Shown: positions 40,008 through 47,790 of the stretch, piece by piece
How the letters are laid out: each line of letters starts with the position of its first letter
Position numbering within the stretch: position 1 is the stretch's first letter
Assembly: GCA_959597175.1 (NCBI GenBank)
Contig: CAUFXM010000010.1
Coordinates: 15,702 to 79,701, forward strand
Direction: 5' to 3'
Origin: an uncultured Methanomassiliicoccales archaeon
Lineage (GTDB): Archaea; Thermoplasmatota; Thermoplasmata; Methanomassiliicoccales; Methanomethylophilaceae
DNA length: 64,000 nt
Position numbers and translations under genes: made by a program
Notes under the pieces: generated by a model
The model's input: the letters and a program-made list of their open reading frames with translations, nothing else
What the model was told of the DNA's origin: nothing
Databases searched by the model: none

Positions 40008-41162
40008 ATGTGGTTTGATTTTATGCATTGCGATGACCGTTTCGCCTCCGTGCTGATCGACACCTCCGACGGATCCATGGCGGAGATTAGGGATGCTGGG
40101 GATGTATCGAAGATGCCGGTCGGGACCGTTGCCAACGGAAGATTTGACGCGGACAGGTTCCGGTCCTGGTGGTCCCGCAGGGCCGTCTCCCCGAACCGCC
40201 CGGATGTCGGCAGGCTCTTGGATTATATTGGTGTTAACGACACCAGGCAGCTGATGATCTTCTGCCTCGGGATGAACCTGGAGGACGGCTACTGGCTGCG
40301 TCCGCCGGGTTCCGGGTTCACGTGGGAGGAGATCAACCTCTTCGACAACGGCTTCACCATGGATGCTGGCCGCTTCATGGCCGGGGTGTGCGACGACATC
40401 TTCAGCATCATGTCCCCGGACCTGGCCACCGGCGGATCCATGGGGAAGATGTGGATCCCGCTGGGGAGGGAGAGGCATCTGGCCAAGTTTCCCGGTCCAA
40501 GAGGATTCGAGGCGGTGAACGAGGTCCTCTCGACGACCATCGCCGCCGCGCTGGACATCCCCCATGCGGAGTACGTTCTAGACTGGGTAAAGGGGAGGCC
40601 GATCAGCGTCTGCGAGAGCTTCCTCGGGAACGGGCGGGAGCTCGTGCACGCCGAGGACGTGATGCTCTGCTCGGAAACGAAACCAGGGGAGTCCCTCCTG
40701 GACAGGTACGAACGGATATGCGCCGAGCACGGCCTGGACGTGACGGGCTTCATGGACAGGCTGACTGCTCTGGACTACATGATCACGAACCACGACCGCC
40801 ACACCGGGAACCTCGGCGTTATCCGCGACATGGAGACGCTGGAGTGGATCGCACCGGCTCCGGCGTACGACCACGGGGCCTCCTTCATGGGAGAGCGTTG
40901 GGAGAGGCCCGCCTCCGACTACCTGGTCGGGGACACAGGCAGGTACTGGGAGGAGCGCCTCGAGGACCTCCGCGACCTTTCGTGGATCGACCACGGCAGG
41001 CTGGAGGGGGCGATAGACGAGGCTGGGGACTTCCTGTCCAGGTTCGAGCCCCTGCGCAGGGCCGGATGGGATGCCGTTGCTGCGGAGATGATGGGGAAGC
41101 GCTCGGAGATCCTCGAGGTGCTGGCGGAGAAGATCCGATGCCCAGTGTCGAAGTTCTCGTAA
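40008..41162 (+). CDS. HipA-like serine/threonine kinase without a HipB partner
   Basis: The 384-residue protein has the HipA-type kinase core. The catalytic loop NHDRHTGNLGVI is at about residues 260-271 and the metal-binding APAYDHGASF at about 285-294. An N-terminal region (LRPPGSGFTWEEINLFDNGF) is typical of HipA/CtkA-like homologues. HipA kinases phosphorylate targets such as aminoacyl-tRNA synthetases and cause dormancy. No HipB-like HTH gene lies next to it. The start at 40008 fits a TATA box (AATTATAATC, 39971-39980). The last four codons and stop lie inside the first 61-bp repeat block. Confidence 0.8.
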   Translation: MWFDFMHCDDRFASVLIDTSDGSMAEIRDAGDVSKMPVGTVANGRFDADRFRSWWSRRAVSPNRPDVGRLLDYIGVNDTRQLMIFCLGMNLEDGYWLRPPGSGFTWEEINLFDNGFTMDAGRFMAGVCDDIFSIMSPDLATGGSMGKMWIPLGRERHLAKFPGPRGFEAVNEVLSTTIAAALDIPHAEYVLDWVKGRPISVCESFLGNGRELVHAEDVMLCSETKPGESLLDRYERICAEHGLDVTGFMDRLTALDYMITNHDRHTGNLGVIRDMETLEWIAPAPAYDHGASFMGERWERPASDYLVGDTGRYWEERLEDLRDLSWIDHGRLEGAIDEAGDFLSRFEPLRRAGWDAVAAEMMGKRSEILEVLAEKIRCPVSKFS

Positions 41163-41661
41163 ATCGAACTCGTAAGTTCTCGTAAATTTACATGAATTTA
41201 CGAGTTCAGCGCTCGTGAAAAACTACGTATGAAGCTATTCATCAATCTTGAGTTTTTAGAGATTCCAGGCTTTTGGATGATATCATCCAGACTTCTGTAA
41301 GTGAGGGTCAAATTCATTCAGAATCTGGAGCTTCAAGGCCATGTAGTCGAGGCATAATGATGAACTCACACCATCGAAGTTCTCGTAAATCGAACTCGTA
41401 AGTTCTCGTAAATTTACACGGATTTACGAGTTTATGATTTGGAGGTATTACACGTTCAAGTATCGAGGAAAAACCAAGTTGTTGGAGATTTCGGAGGATT
41501 TGGATGATATCATCCAGACTTTCATAAATGGGGGAGTCTGGCCTTCTATGCATTTGGTGGTTTGAGAACGATCGTATGAACTCGTGGCGCTATTGCTTCT
41601 TCGAAGTTCTCGTAAATCGAACTCGTAAGTTCTCGTAAATTTACACGGATTTACGAGTTCA
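41148..41661. repeat. Tandem array: three 61-bp foldable blocks at 226-227-bp spacing with palindromes between
   Basis: Nearly identical 61-bp blocks lie at 41148-41208, 41374-41434 and 41601-41661 (0-3 mismatches between copies, sharp edges). Each has an outer inverted repeat CTCGTAAATC/GATTTACGAG (imperfect in copy 1) and an inner GAACT-CGTA-AGTTC hairpin. The two 165-166-bp spacers are diverged, but share a 23-bp segment with a perfect 16-bp palindrome TGGATGATATCATCCA (41272-41294 and 41499-41521) at the same offset. The period is therefore about 227 bp for the whole unit. The first block supplies the hipA stop codon; the last ends 3 bp from the AlbA_2 gene stop. Confidence 0.85.
41434..41565 (+). 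CDS. Possible 43-residue protein within the repeat array
   Basis: The ATG at 41434 directly follows the second 61-bp block. The product (MIWRYYTFKYRGKTKLLEIS, then EDLDDIIQTFINGGVWPSMHLVV) reads like a small folded protein, with basic beta-like start and an amphipathic helix. The conserved palindrome encodes LDDIIQT. The corresponding part of the first spacer shows a frameshifted relic of the same sequence (LEFLEIPG in one frame, LDDIIQTSVSEG in another), which supports ancient coding. No ribosome site precedes the ATG. Confidence 0.35.
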   Translation: MIWRYYTFKYRGKTKLLEISEDLDDIIQTFINGGVWPSMHLVV

Positions 41662-41664
41662 TCA

Positions 41665-43320
41665 TTAACGAGGAATCACGTATCTCGTGTTCCTGCTGGT
41701 GCCTTCGTTGATTAATTTTTTCTGTCCCACCAACTTACGTATCAGGTTTCCCACTTTGTTGTTCTTCTGTTCATCGCTAAGAGTATCAGGTAATTTTGTC
41801 GATAGGAGTTTACGCAAATCGGATTTAGTAGCATGACCGTACTGCTCTACGTAGTTCATGATAAGGTCCAGATAATATTGGTCGTCGAATCCCTTTTTCA
41901 GAACCGCAGACGTTTTTATGTCGACATCATCCGTGCTGTTGGCCAATGAAGCAGAGATAATGTAGTTGGGGCGTCTGCCCTCGATGTACCCTTTTGCCCT
42001 CAGTCTCCTCGCATCTTCTGCAGGGATTGGTTTTCCTTTCTGAACCTTGTCCAGGAGTATTACTTCTTCGAATGATATCCTAGGGTTTCTGATGAGGATG
42101 TCCGCGAATCCAGAATCAATCACCTTGCCTGTTATCGTTACCTGGACGTGGTCGTCCGAAAGGTCGTATTCCGGAAGCGGAAAGAAGCGGGCAATCTGTG
42201 ATTTGAACATCTTCCGGATTCCGCCTCCGGCTATGTCAACCATTCCAAGACGTGCCATGGATTCTGCCAGGCATCTGTTGCGGTAGCGTGATGCAGGAGC
42301 GTCAGATTCCAGAACAGCTTCTATGGTTCCTGGGATGAAGTCTCCGGCGTTCTTGAAGACGAGTCTATTACGGTCGTATTCCACGACCGTCGTGTATTCG
42401 TTCATAGTGTAGTCCTGGTGAGCTATGCAGTTGTAGAGTATTTCGCGAAGCATGGCCGGATCGTAGGTCTCCATGCGATCTGGAATCAGTGTCCCTGGTC
42501 TGAAGTACTCATACTTGATGTTGCGTATCTTTGCGCAGACATCTTCCGTAGCCAGGATGAATGGGATGTCGAAGAACTCGTTGTCTATCGTAGACTTGTC
42601 CTCATCCCTCAGTATCCAGCGTATTCTGAGTGCCGTGCCGGGAATCATATAAGCATTTTCAGGCCTCCCAAGAAGGATGAGTGCGGCGTATGTCAGTCTG
42701 CCGTTAATGGTTAGTCCTACCTTGTTGAGGAATGTCATGTCGTCCCATTCTGAGCACTCCTGCTCTTTCGCTGGACGATTCCTTACGTAGAATTCTCTGG
42801 CCTTCGAGATTGCCTCCGTGTCTAAGAGATCAATCGTGCCGTCGGGCACAATTGTAGCGCTCCAGTCTGGTATCGTCTCGGACATAATGCGTCTGCGCTT
42901 TTCCTCGGACAGTCCAAAGATACTGTCGCCTTGACGCTCATAGGCTATGTTTTTGAATGCAGTGGGGATGCCGGGGAGCGCGGCAGGTATCTGGAACAGG
43001 AGTACCCTCTTGTCGTCTCTGTGGCATTCGATTATGTCCGTGTATGACAGCCTATTGGAGCACTGCTCCGAGACATACTTCCTAAGTTTGTTGCGACTCT
43101 CCACCGTGTCGAAGATGTTACTATTGACGACCTCGCCTGAGTCGGTAATCCCGAAGATCATCCACGCGAATGGGACTTTGTTGAGGTTCGCCTCATTGGA
43201 CAATGCGGAGAAGTATTGTCCCATCTCGTCTTTATTCAGGGTTTTGCGGTCCTTGAACTCCAGAACTTCGTTCTCATGAGGTGATTGAAGAATCACGTTT
43301 AGGATGGTATCGGCGTCCAC
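41665..43320 (-). CDS. Schlafen-type AlbA_2 / RecG-like C-terminal domain protein
   Basis: The 551-residue protein starts with an AlbA_2 (Schlafen-core) domain at residues about 10-130: ESP-like HENEVLEFKDRKTL, a catalytic-like E-x-K, and WMIFGITDSGEVV. A middle region and a C-terminal segment matching the putative ATP-dependent DNA helicase/HATPase_c_4 part follow (LREILYNCIAHQDYTMNEYTTVVEYDRNRLVFKNAGDF, DIAGGGIRKMF). A winged helix ends the protein (HATKSDLRKLLSTKL). Members act as regulators or nucleases and are common in defence-related loci. Its GC content is lower than the host's. Confidence 0.8.
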   Translation of the reverse strand: MDADTILNVILQSPHENEVLEFKDRKTLNKDEMGQYFSALSNEANLNKVPFAWMIFGITDSGEVVNSNIFDTVESRNKLRKYVSEQCSNRLSYTDIIECHRDDKRVLLFQIPAALPGIPTAFKNIAYERQGDSIFGLSEEKRRRIMSETIPDWSATIVPDGTIDLLDTEAISKAREFYVRNRPAKEQECSEWDDMTFLNKVGLTINGRLTYAALILLGRPENAYMIPGTALRIRWILRDEDKSTIDNEFFDIPFILATEDVCAKIRNIKYEYFRPGTLIPDRMETYDPAMLREILYNCIAHQDYTMNEYTTVVEYDRNRLVFKNAGDFIPGTIEAVLESDAPASRYRNRCLAESMARLGMVDIAGGGIRKMFKSQIARFFPLPEYDLSDDHVQVTITGKVIDSGFADILIRNPRISFEEVILLDKVQKGKPIPAEDARRLRAKGYIEGRRPNYIISASLANSTDDVDIKTSAVLKKGFDDQYYLDLIMNYVEQYGHATKSDLRKLLSTKLPDTLSDEQKNNKVGNLIRKLVGQKKLINEGTSRNTRYVIPR

Positions 43321-43461
43321 GACAATCAGAAGATAATCGTCGCATACATACTTGAAGTTAGAGTGTGGAATCCTAACCAGTAGCGATGGTCCGAATTATA
43401 CATATTCAGTACCACCCTCCGTCTCCACATCTTTATCTACCGTTTGCATGTAGGGTCATAC

Positions 43462-43533
43462 GGCCCTGTGGGGTAGAGGATATCCTGTTGGCCTTCGGAA
43501 CCAACAACCCGGGTTCGAATCCCGGCAGGGCCG
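43462..43533 (+). tRNA. tRNA-Arg (TCG)
   Basis: A cloverleaf can be drawn. The acceptor GGCCCTG/CAGGGCC is followed by a D-arm with A14 and G18G19, the anticodon loop CTTCGGA (anticodon TCG), and the T-arm CCGGG-TTCGAAT-CCCGG. The discriminator is G and CCA is encoded (43534-43536). The anticodon stem has a C31-A39 mismatch. The tRNA borders the accessory island, but no copy of its 3' end was seen at the island's other side. Confidence 0.85.
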
Positions 43534-43596
43534 CCATCGAACGAGTCTCCATAGGGATGCGGGCATCTCCCGATTCCACCGTGCGGGTATGAATCA

Positions 43597-43610
43597 AGTT
43601 TATATAGAAG
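43597..43610 (+). promoter_or_regulatory. TATA box of the thermosome gene
   Basis: AGTTTATATAGAAG at 43597-43610 is a consensus-like TATA element about 60 nt before the ATG, leaving a leader of about 35 nt with GGAGG (43653-43657) 7 nt before the start. Confidence 0.65.
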
Positions 43611-43664
43611 TTCTAACATAATCCCGCTCAGTATTCCAATCAAGGAAAATTTGGAGGAAGAAAA

Positions 43665-45296
43665 ATGGGTATGGGAAACGCACCCGTCATCATCCTTAGG
43701 GAAGGGACCAAGAGAGAGAAGGGCAAAGACGCCCAGTTCAACAACATCGCCGCCGCCAGGGCCATCTCCGACGCAGTCAGGAGCAGCCTGGGCCCCAGGG
43801 GAATGGACAAGATGCTCGTCGACTCCGTCGGCGACGTCGTCATCACCAACGACGGTGTCACCATCCTGAAGGAGATGGACGTACAGCACCCCGCCGCCAA
43901 GATGCTCGTCGAGGTCGCCAAGACCCAGGACGCCGAGGTCGGCGACGGTACCACCACCAGCGTCATCCTCGCCGGGGAGCTCCTCAAGAAGGCCTCCGAC
44001 CTGATCGACGCCAACATCCACCCCACGATCATCACCAGCGGATACAGGCTGGCCAACGAGAAGGCCCAGGAGGTCCTGAAGAACGTGTCGAAGAAGGTGT
44101 CCATCGACGACACCGACATGCTGAAGCTCATCGCCCAGACCGCCATGATCTCCAAGCAGGTCAACAACGCCAAGGAGTACTTCTCCGACATGGTCGTCGA
44201 CGCCGTCAAGACAGTGGCCGACAAGGACAAGAACGGCAACTACACCGTCGACCTGAAGAACATCCAGACCGTCAAGAAGGCCGGGGCCAAGATGGAGGAG
44301 TCCTACATCGTCAAGGGACTCATCATCGACAAGGAGCCCGTCCAGCAGAACATGCCCAAGATCGTCGAGGGAGCCAAGATCGCCCTGATCGACGCCGCGT
44401 TCGAGGTCAAGAAGACCGAGATCGACGCCAAGATCCAGATCACAGACCCCAACCAGCTGTCCCAGTTCATCGCCGAGGAGGAGAAGATGCTGAAGGACAT
44501 GGTCATGAAGGTCAAGGCCGCCGGAGCCAACGTCGTCTTCTGCCAGAAGGGAATCGACGACCTCGCCCAGCACTTCTTCGCCAAGGAGGGCATCTACGCC
44601 TGCAGGCGCGTCAAGAAGTCCGACATGGAGAGGCTCGGCAGGTCCACCGGCGCCAACATCGTCAACAAGATCGCCGAGATCGACGCCTCCGACCTGGGAT
44701 ACGCCGAGACCGTCGAGCTCAGGAAGGTCGAGGACGAGGAGATGACCTTCATCATGGGCGTCAAGGAGCCCAAGACCGTGTCCGTCCTGGTCAGGGGCGG
44801 CACCAACCACGTCGCCGACGAGGTCGAGAGGTCCCTGGTGGACGCTTGGTCCGTCGTGAAGGTCGCCATCGAGGACGGCATGATGGTCACCGGCGGAGGA
44901 TCCACCGCCATGGAGATCGCCATGCAGCTCCGCGACTACGCCGTGTCCGTGGGAGGAAGGGAGCAGATCGCCATCGAGGCCTTCGCCTCCGCCATGGAGA
45001 CCATCCCCAGCACCCTGGCCGAGAACGCCGGTCTGGACCCGATCAACATCCTGATCCAGATGAGGAAGGAGCACAAGGACGGCAAGATCTACGCCGGACT
45101 GAACCCCTACACCGGCAAGATCGAGGACATGCTGAAGCTCAACGTCATCGAGCCCTACAGGATCGGCAAGCAGGCGCTGAACTCCGCCACCGACGCAGCC
45201 GTCATGATCCTCAGGATCGACGACGTCATCGCCTCCAAGGCCAGCCCGACCCCCCAGGTCGGCGAGGGCGGAATGCCCCCCGGAATGGACGACTGA
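43665..45296 (+). CDS. thsA: Thermosome subunit (group II chaperonin)
   Basis: The 543-residue protein is a complete group II chaperonin subunit. The N-terminal equatorial part is SSLGPRGMDKMLVDSVGDVVITNDGVTILKEM, the nucleotide-binding GDGTTT is in AEVGDGTTTSVILAGELL, and a C-terminal GGG lies in VTGGGSTAME, with the Gly/Met tail GEGGMPPGMDD. It forms an eight-fold ring that folds proteins with a built-in lid. Only one subunit gene is in this window. Strong codon bias and a good ribosome site point to high expression. It sits directly upstream of the grpE-dnaK-dnaJ operon. Confidence 0.96.
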   Translation: MGMGNAPVIILREGTKREKGKDAQFNNIAAARAISDAVRSSLGPRGMDKMLVDSVGDVVITNDGVTILKEMDVQHPAAKMLVEVAKTQDAEVGDGTTTSVILAGELLKKASDLIDANIHPTIITSGYRLANEKAQEVLKNVSKKVSIDDTDMLKLIAQTAMISKQVNNAKEYFSDMVVDAVKTVADKDKNGNYTVDLKNIQTVKKAGAKMEESYIVKGLIIDKEPVQQNMPKIVEGAKIALIDAAFEVKKTEIDAKIQITDPNQLSQFIAEEEKMLKDMVMKVKAAGANVVFCQKGIDDLAQHFFAKEGIYACRRVKKSDMERLGRSTGANIVNKIAEIDASDLGYAETVELRKVEDEEMTFIMGVKEPKTVSVLVRGGTNHVADEVERSLVDAWSVVKVAIEDGMMVTGGGSTAMEIAMQLRDYAVSVGGREQIAIEAFASAMETIPSTLAENAGLDPINILIQMRKEHKDGKIYAGLNPYTGKIEDMLKLNVIEPYRIGKQALNSATDAAVMILRIDDVIASKASPTPQVGEGGMPPGMDD

Positions 45297-45315
45297 GAAC
45301 ACAATCCATCAAACC

Positions 45316-45333
45316 GAGGGGCTCCGGCCCCTC
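45316..45333 (+). terminator. Hairpin between thermosome and grpE
   Basis: The perfect stem GAGGGGC (45316-45322) / GCCCCTC (45327-45333), with a 4-nt loop, lies 20 nt after the thermosome stop and is followed by ATTAAC. It could separate the thermosome transcript from the grpE operon. Confidence 0.5.
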
Positions 45334-45370
45334 ATTAACACAGGTTATCGAACGACTAAGAGGTGCGAGC

Positions 45371-45913
45371 ATGACTGACAAGTCTGAAAAGGTGGATGCG
45401 GCGCAGGACGACGCCGCCAAGCTCGCGGAGGCCCAGGCCCAGGCGGAGAAGTACCTGGACATGGCTCGCAGGCTACAGGCGGACTTCGACAACTACCGCA
45501 AGAGAACGCAGCGCGAGAACGAGGAGTTCCGCAAGTACGCCTGCTCGGGCATCGTCGGAGACCTCCTGACGGTCGTCGACGACCTGGACCGTGCCCTGGA
45601 GCACGCAGGGGAGGACACGGAGTTCGTGAAGGGGATCCGCGGCGTGAGGGCCAACCTGATGAAGGTCCTCGAGGCCAACGGCCTGAGGGAGATCCCCGCG
45701 GACGGCAGGTTCGACCCGGACTACCACGAGGCCATGATGACCGTCGACGGGGACGAGGACGGCCTCATAGCAGAGGTGTTCCAGAAGGGCTACACCCTCA
45801 ACGGGAAGGTGTTGAGGTACTCGAAAGTCAAGGTAACTAGGAAAACAGAGAGAGCTGAAGGAACTGAGAACGCACAGGAAGCAGAAGAAGGTGAGGAGAA
45901 ATGTCAAGAATAA
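45371..45913 (+). CDS. grpE: GrpE nucleotide exchange factor
   Basis: The 180-residue protein has an N-terminal coiled coil (AKLAEAQAQAEKYLDMARRLQADFDNYRKRTQRENEEF) and the GrpE beta domain with FDPDYHEAMM and VFQKGYTLNGKVLRYSKVKV. It releases ADP from DnaK. The ATG at 45371 has AGGTG 5 nt upstream. Its 3' end overlaps dnaK by 13 nt. The bacterial-type GrpE-DnaK-DnaJ order in an archaeon reflects old transfer from bacteria. Confidence 0.93.
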   Translation: MTDKSEKVDAAQDDAAKLAEAQAQAEKYLDMARRLQADFDNYRKRTQRENEEFRKYACSGIVGDLLTVVDDLDRALEHAGEDTEFVKGIRGVRANLMKVLEANGLREIPADGRFDPDYHEAMMTVDGDEDGLIAEVFQKGYTLNGKVLRYSKVKVTRKTERAEGTENAQEAEEGEEKCQE

Positions 45914-47778
45914 TCGGAATCGACCTCGGAACGAGCAACTCCGCCGCCTCCGTCATGGAGGGCGGCAGGCCCACGATGATCCCCAGCGCAGAGGGGACCA
46001 GCGTCGGGGGGAAGTCGTTCCCCTCATACGTGGCCTTCACGAAGGACGGCCAGCTTCTGGTCGGCGAGCCGGCCAGGAGGCAGGCGGTGACCAACCCCGA
46101 CGGGACCATCAAGAACGTCAAGAGGAAGATGGGGTCCAGCGAGAAGGTCACGGCCCTGGGCAAGGAGTACACCCCCCAGCAGATCTCCGCGTTCATCCTG
46201 CAGAAGATCAAGAAGGACGCCGAGTCCTACCTCGGGGAGACCGTCGACAAAGCGGTGATCACCGTCCCCGCCTACTTCAACGACAACCAGAGGCAGGCCA
46301 CCAAGGACGCCGGCGCCATCGCCGGGCTGGACGTGGTGAGGATCATCAACGAGCCCACCGCGGCCGCGCTGGCCTACGGCCTGGACAAGTCCGACACCGA
46401 GCAGACCATCATGGTCTTCGACCTCGGAGGGGGGACCCTGGATGTCACCATCATGGACTTCAGCGACGGGGTGTTCCAGGTGCTGTCCACCTCCGGAGAC
46501 ACCCAGCTGGGCGGGTCCGACATGGACGAGGCCCTGACCAGGTACGTCATCGGGGAGTTCCAGAAGGAGACCGGCATCGACCTGGCCCAGGACAACATGG
46601 CGTTCTGGAGAGTGCGCGAAGCATGCGAGAAGGCCAAGATCGAGCTGTCCACGACGATGCAGACTGAGATCAACCTCCCGTTCATCTCGTCCGACGCATC
46701 CGGCCCCAAGCACCTGATCCAGACCGTCACCCGCGCCAAGCTCGAGGAGCTCGTCGAGCCCATCGTCTCCAGGTGCAGGCAGTCCATGGAGCAGGCCATG
46801 TCCGACGCCCACATGAACCCCGACAAGATCGACAAGATCATCCTCGTCGGAGGACCGACCAGGATGCCCATCGTGCAGAACTTCGTCGAGTCCATCGTCG
46901 GACCTAAGATCCAGCGCGGGATCGACCCCATGGAGTGCGTGTCCATGGGAGCGTCCATCCAGGGTGCCGTCCTGGCCGGAGAGGTCAAGGACGTGCTGCT
47001 CCTGGACGTCACCCCGCTGTCCCTGGGCATCGAGACCCTGGGAGGCGTCGCGACCAAGCTGATCGACAGGAACACCACCATCCCCACCAAGAAGAGCCAG
47101 GTGTTCTCCACCGCGGTGGACAACCAGCCCTCCGTGGAGATCAACGTGGTCCAGGGCGAGAGGCCCATGGCCGCCGACAACACCAGCCTGGGCAAGTTCG
47201 TGCTGGACGGCATCCCGCCCGCAAGGAGGGGGATCCCGCAGATCGAGGTCACCTTCGACATCGACGCCAACGGCATCATCAACGTGTCCGCCAAGGACCT
47301 GGGCACCGGCAAGGAGCAGAAGATCACCATCGCGTCCTCCAACAAGCTCAGCAAGGAGGAGATCGACGAGCTGGTCAAGCAGGCCGAGAAGTTCGCCGAC
47401 GCCGACAAGAAGAAGATGGAGCTGGTGGAGGTCCACAACCAGGCCGAGACCGCCGTCTACAGCGTCAGGAAGTCCCTGGACGAGCTGGGCGACAAGGTCT
47501 CCCAGGAGGAGAGGATGTCCATCGAGCAGGCCATCTCCGACCTGGAGGACGCCAACAAGGGCGACGACGTCAACGCCATCAAGTCCAAGATGGACGCTCT
47601 CATGAAGGCGATGGAGCCCATCAGCCAGAGGATCTACCAGGACGCCGCCAAGCAGCAGGGCGCCGGCCAGCAGGCCGGGGGCCAGCAGCAGGACGGCGGG
47701 AGCACCGGGCAGGCCTCCCAGGAGAAGGCCGGCAGCGGCGACTACGTCGACGCCGACTACAAGATCGTCGACGACTGA
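45901..47778 (+). CDS. dnaK: Molecular chaperone DnaK (Hsp70)
   Basis: The 625-residue Hsp70 has the ATPase signatures IIGIDLGTSNS, VFDLGGGTLDVTIMD and IILVGGPTRMPIVQ, the linker LLLDVTPLSLGIETLGG and the substrate-binding domain. A Gln/Gly-rich tail precedes the end (QQGAGQQAGGQQQDGGS). It binds exposed hydrophobic peptides in an ATP-driven cycle with GrpE and DnaJ encoded on either side. Start overlaps grpE by 13 nt; dnaJ follows after 12 nt. Confidence 0.97.
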   Translation: MSRIIGIDLGTSNSAASVMEGGRPTMIPSAEGTSVGGKSFPSYVAFTKDGQLLVGEPARRQAVTNPDGTIKNVKRKMGSSEKVTALGKEYTPQQISAFILQKIKKDAESYLGETVDKAVITVPAYFNDNQRQATKDAGAIAGLDVVRIINEPTAAALAYGLDKSDTEQTIMVFDLGGGTLDVTIMDFSDGVFQVLSTSGDTQLGGSDMDEALTRYVIGEFQKETGIDLAQDNMAFWRVREACEKAKIELSTTMQTEINLPFISSDASGPKHLIQTVTRAKLEELVEPIVSRCRQSMEQAMSDAHMNPDKIDKIILVGGPTRMPIVQNFVESIVGPKIQRGIDPMECVSMGASIQGAVLAGEVKDVLLLDVTPLSLGIETLGGVATKLIDRNTTIPTKKSQVFSTAVDNQPSVEINVVQGERPMAADNTSLGKFVLDGIPPARRGIPQIEVTFDIDANGIINVSAKDLGTGKEQKITIASSNKLSKEEIDELVKQAEKFADADKKKMELVEVHNQAETAVYSVRKSLDELGDKVSQEERMSIEQAISDLEDANKGDDVNAIKSKMDALMKAMEPISQRIYQDAAKQQGAGQQAGGQQQDGGSTGQASQEKAGSGDYVDADYKIVDD

Positions 47779-47790
47779 GGGTGAACGGAG

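Noticed and set aside
41148..41661. Three regular repeats resembling a CRISPR array
   Set aside because: Repeat units are 61 bp with 165-bp spacers and no Cas genes; only three copies, so the spacing and length do not fit CRISPR.
43462..43536. tRNA-Arg as an integration site for the accessory island
   Set aside because: No direct repeat of the tRNA 3' end was found at the purP side and there is no integrase gene.
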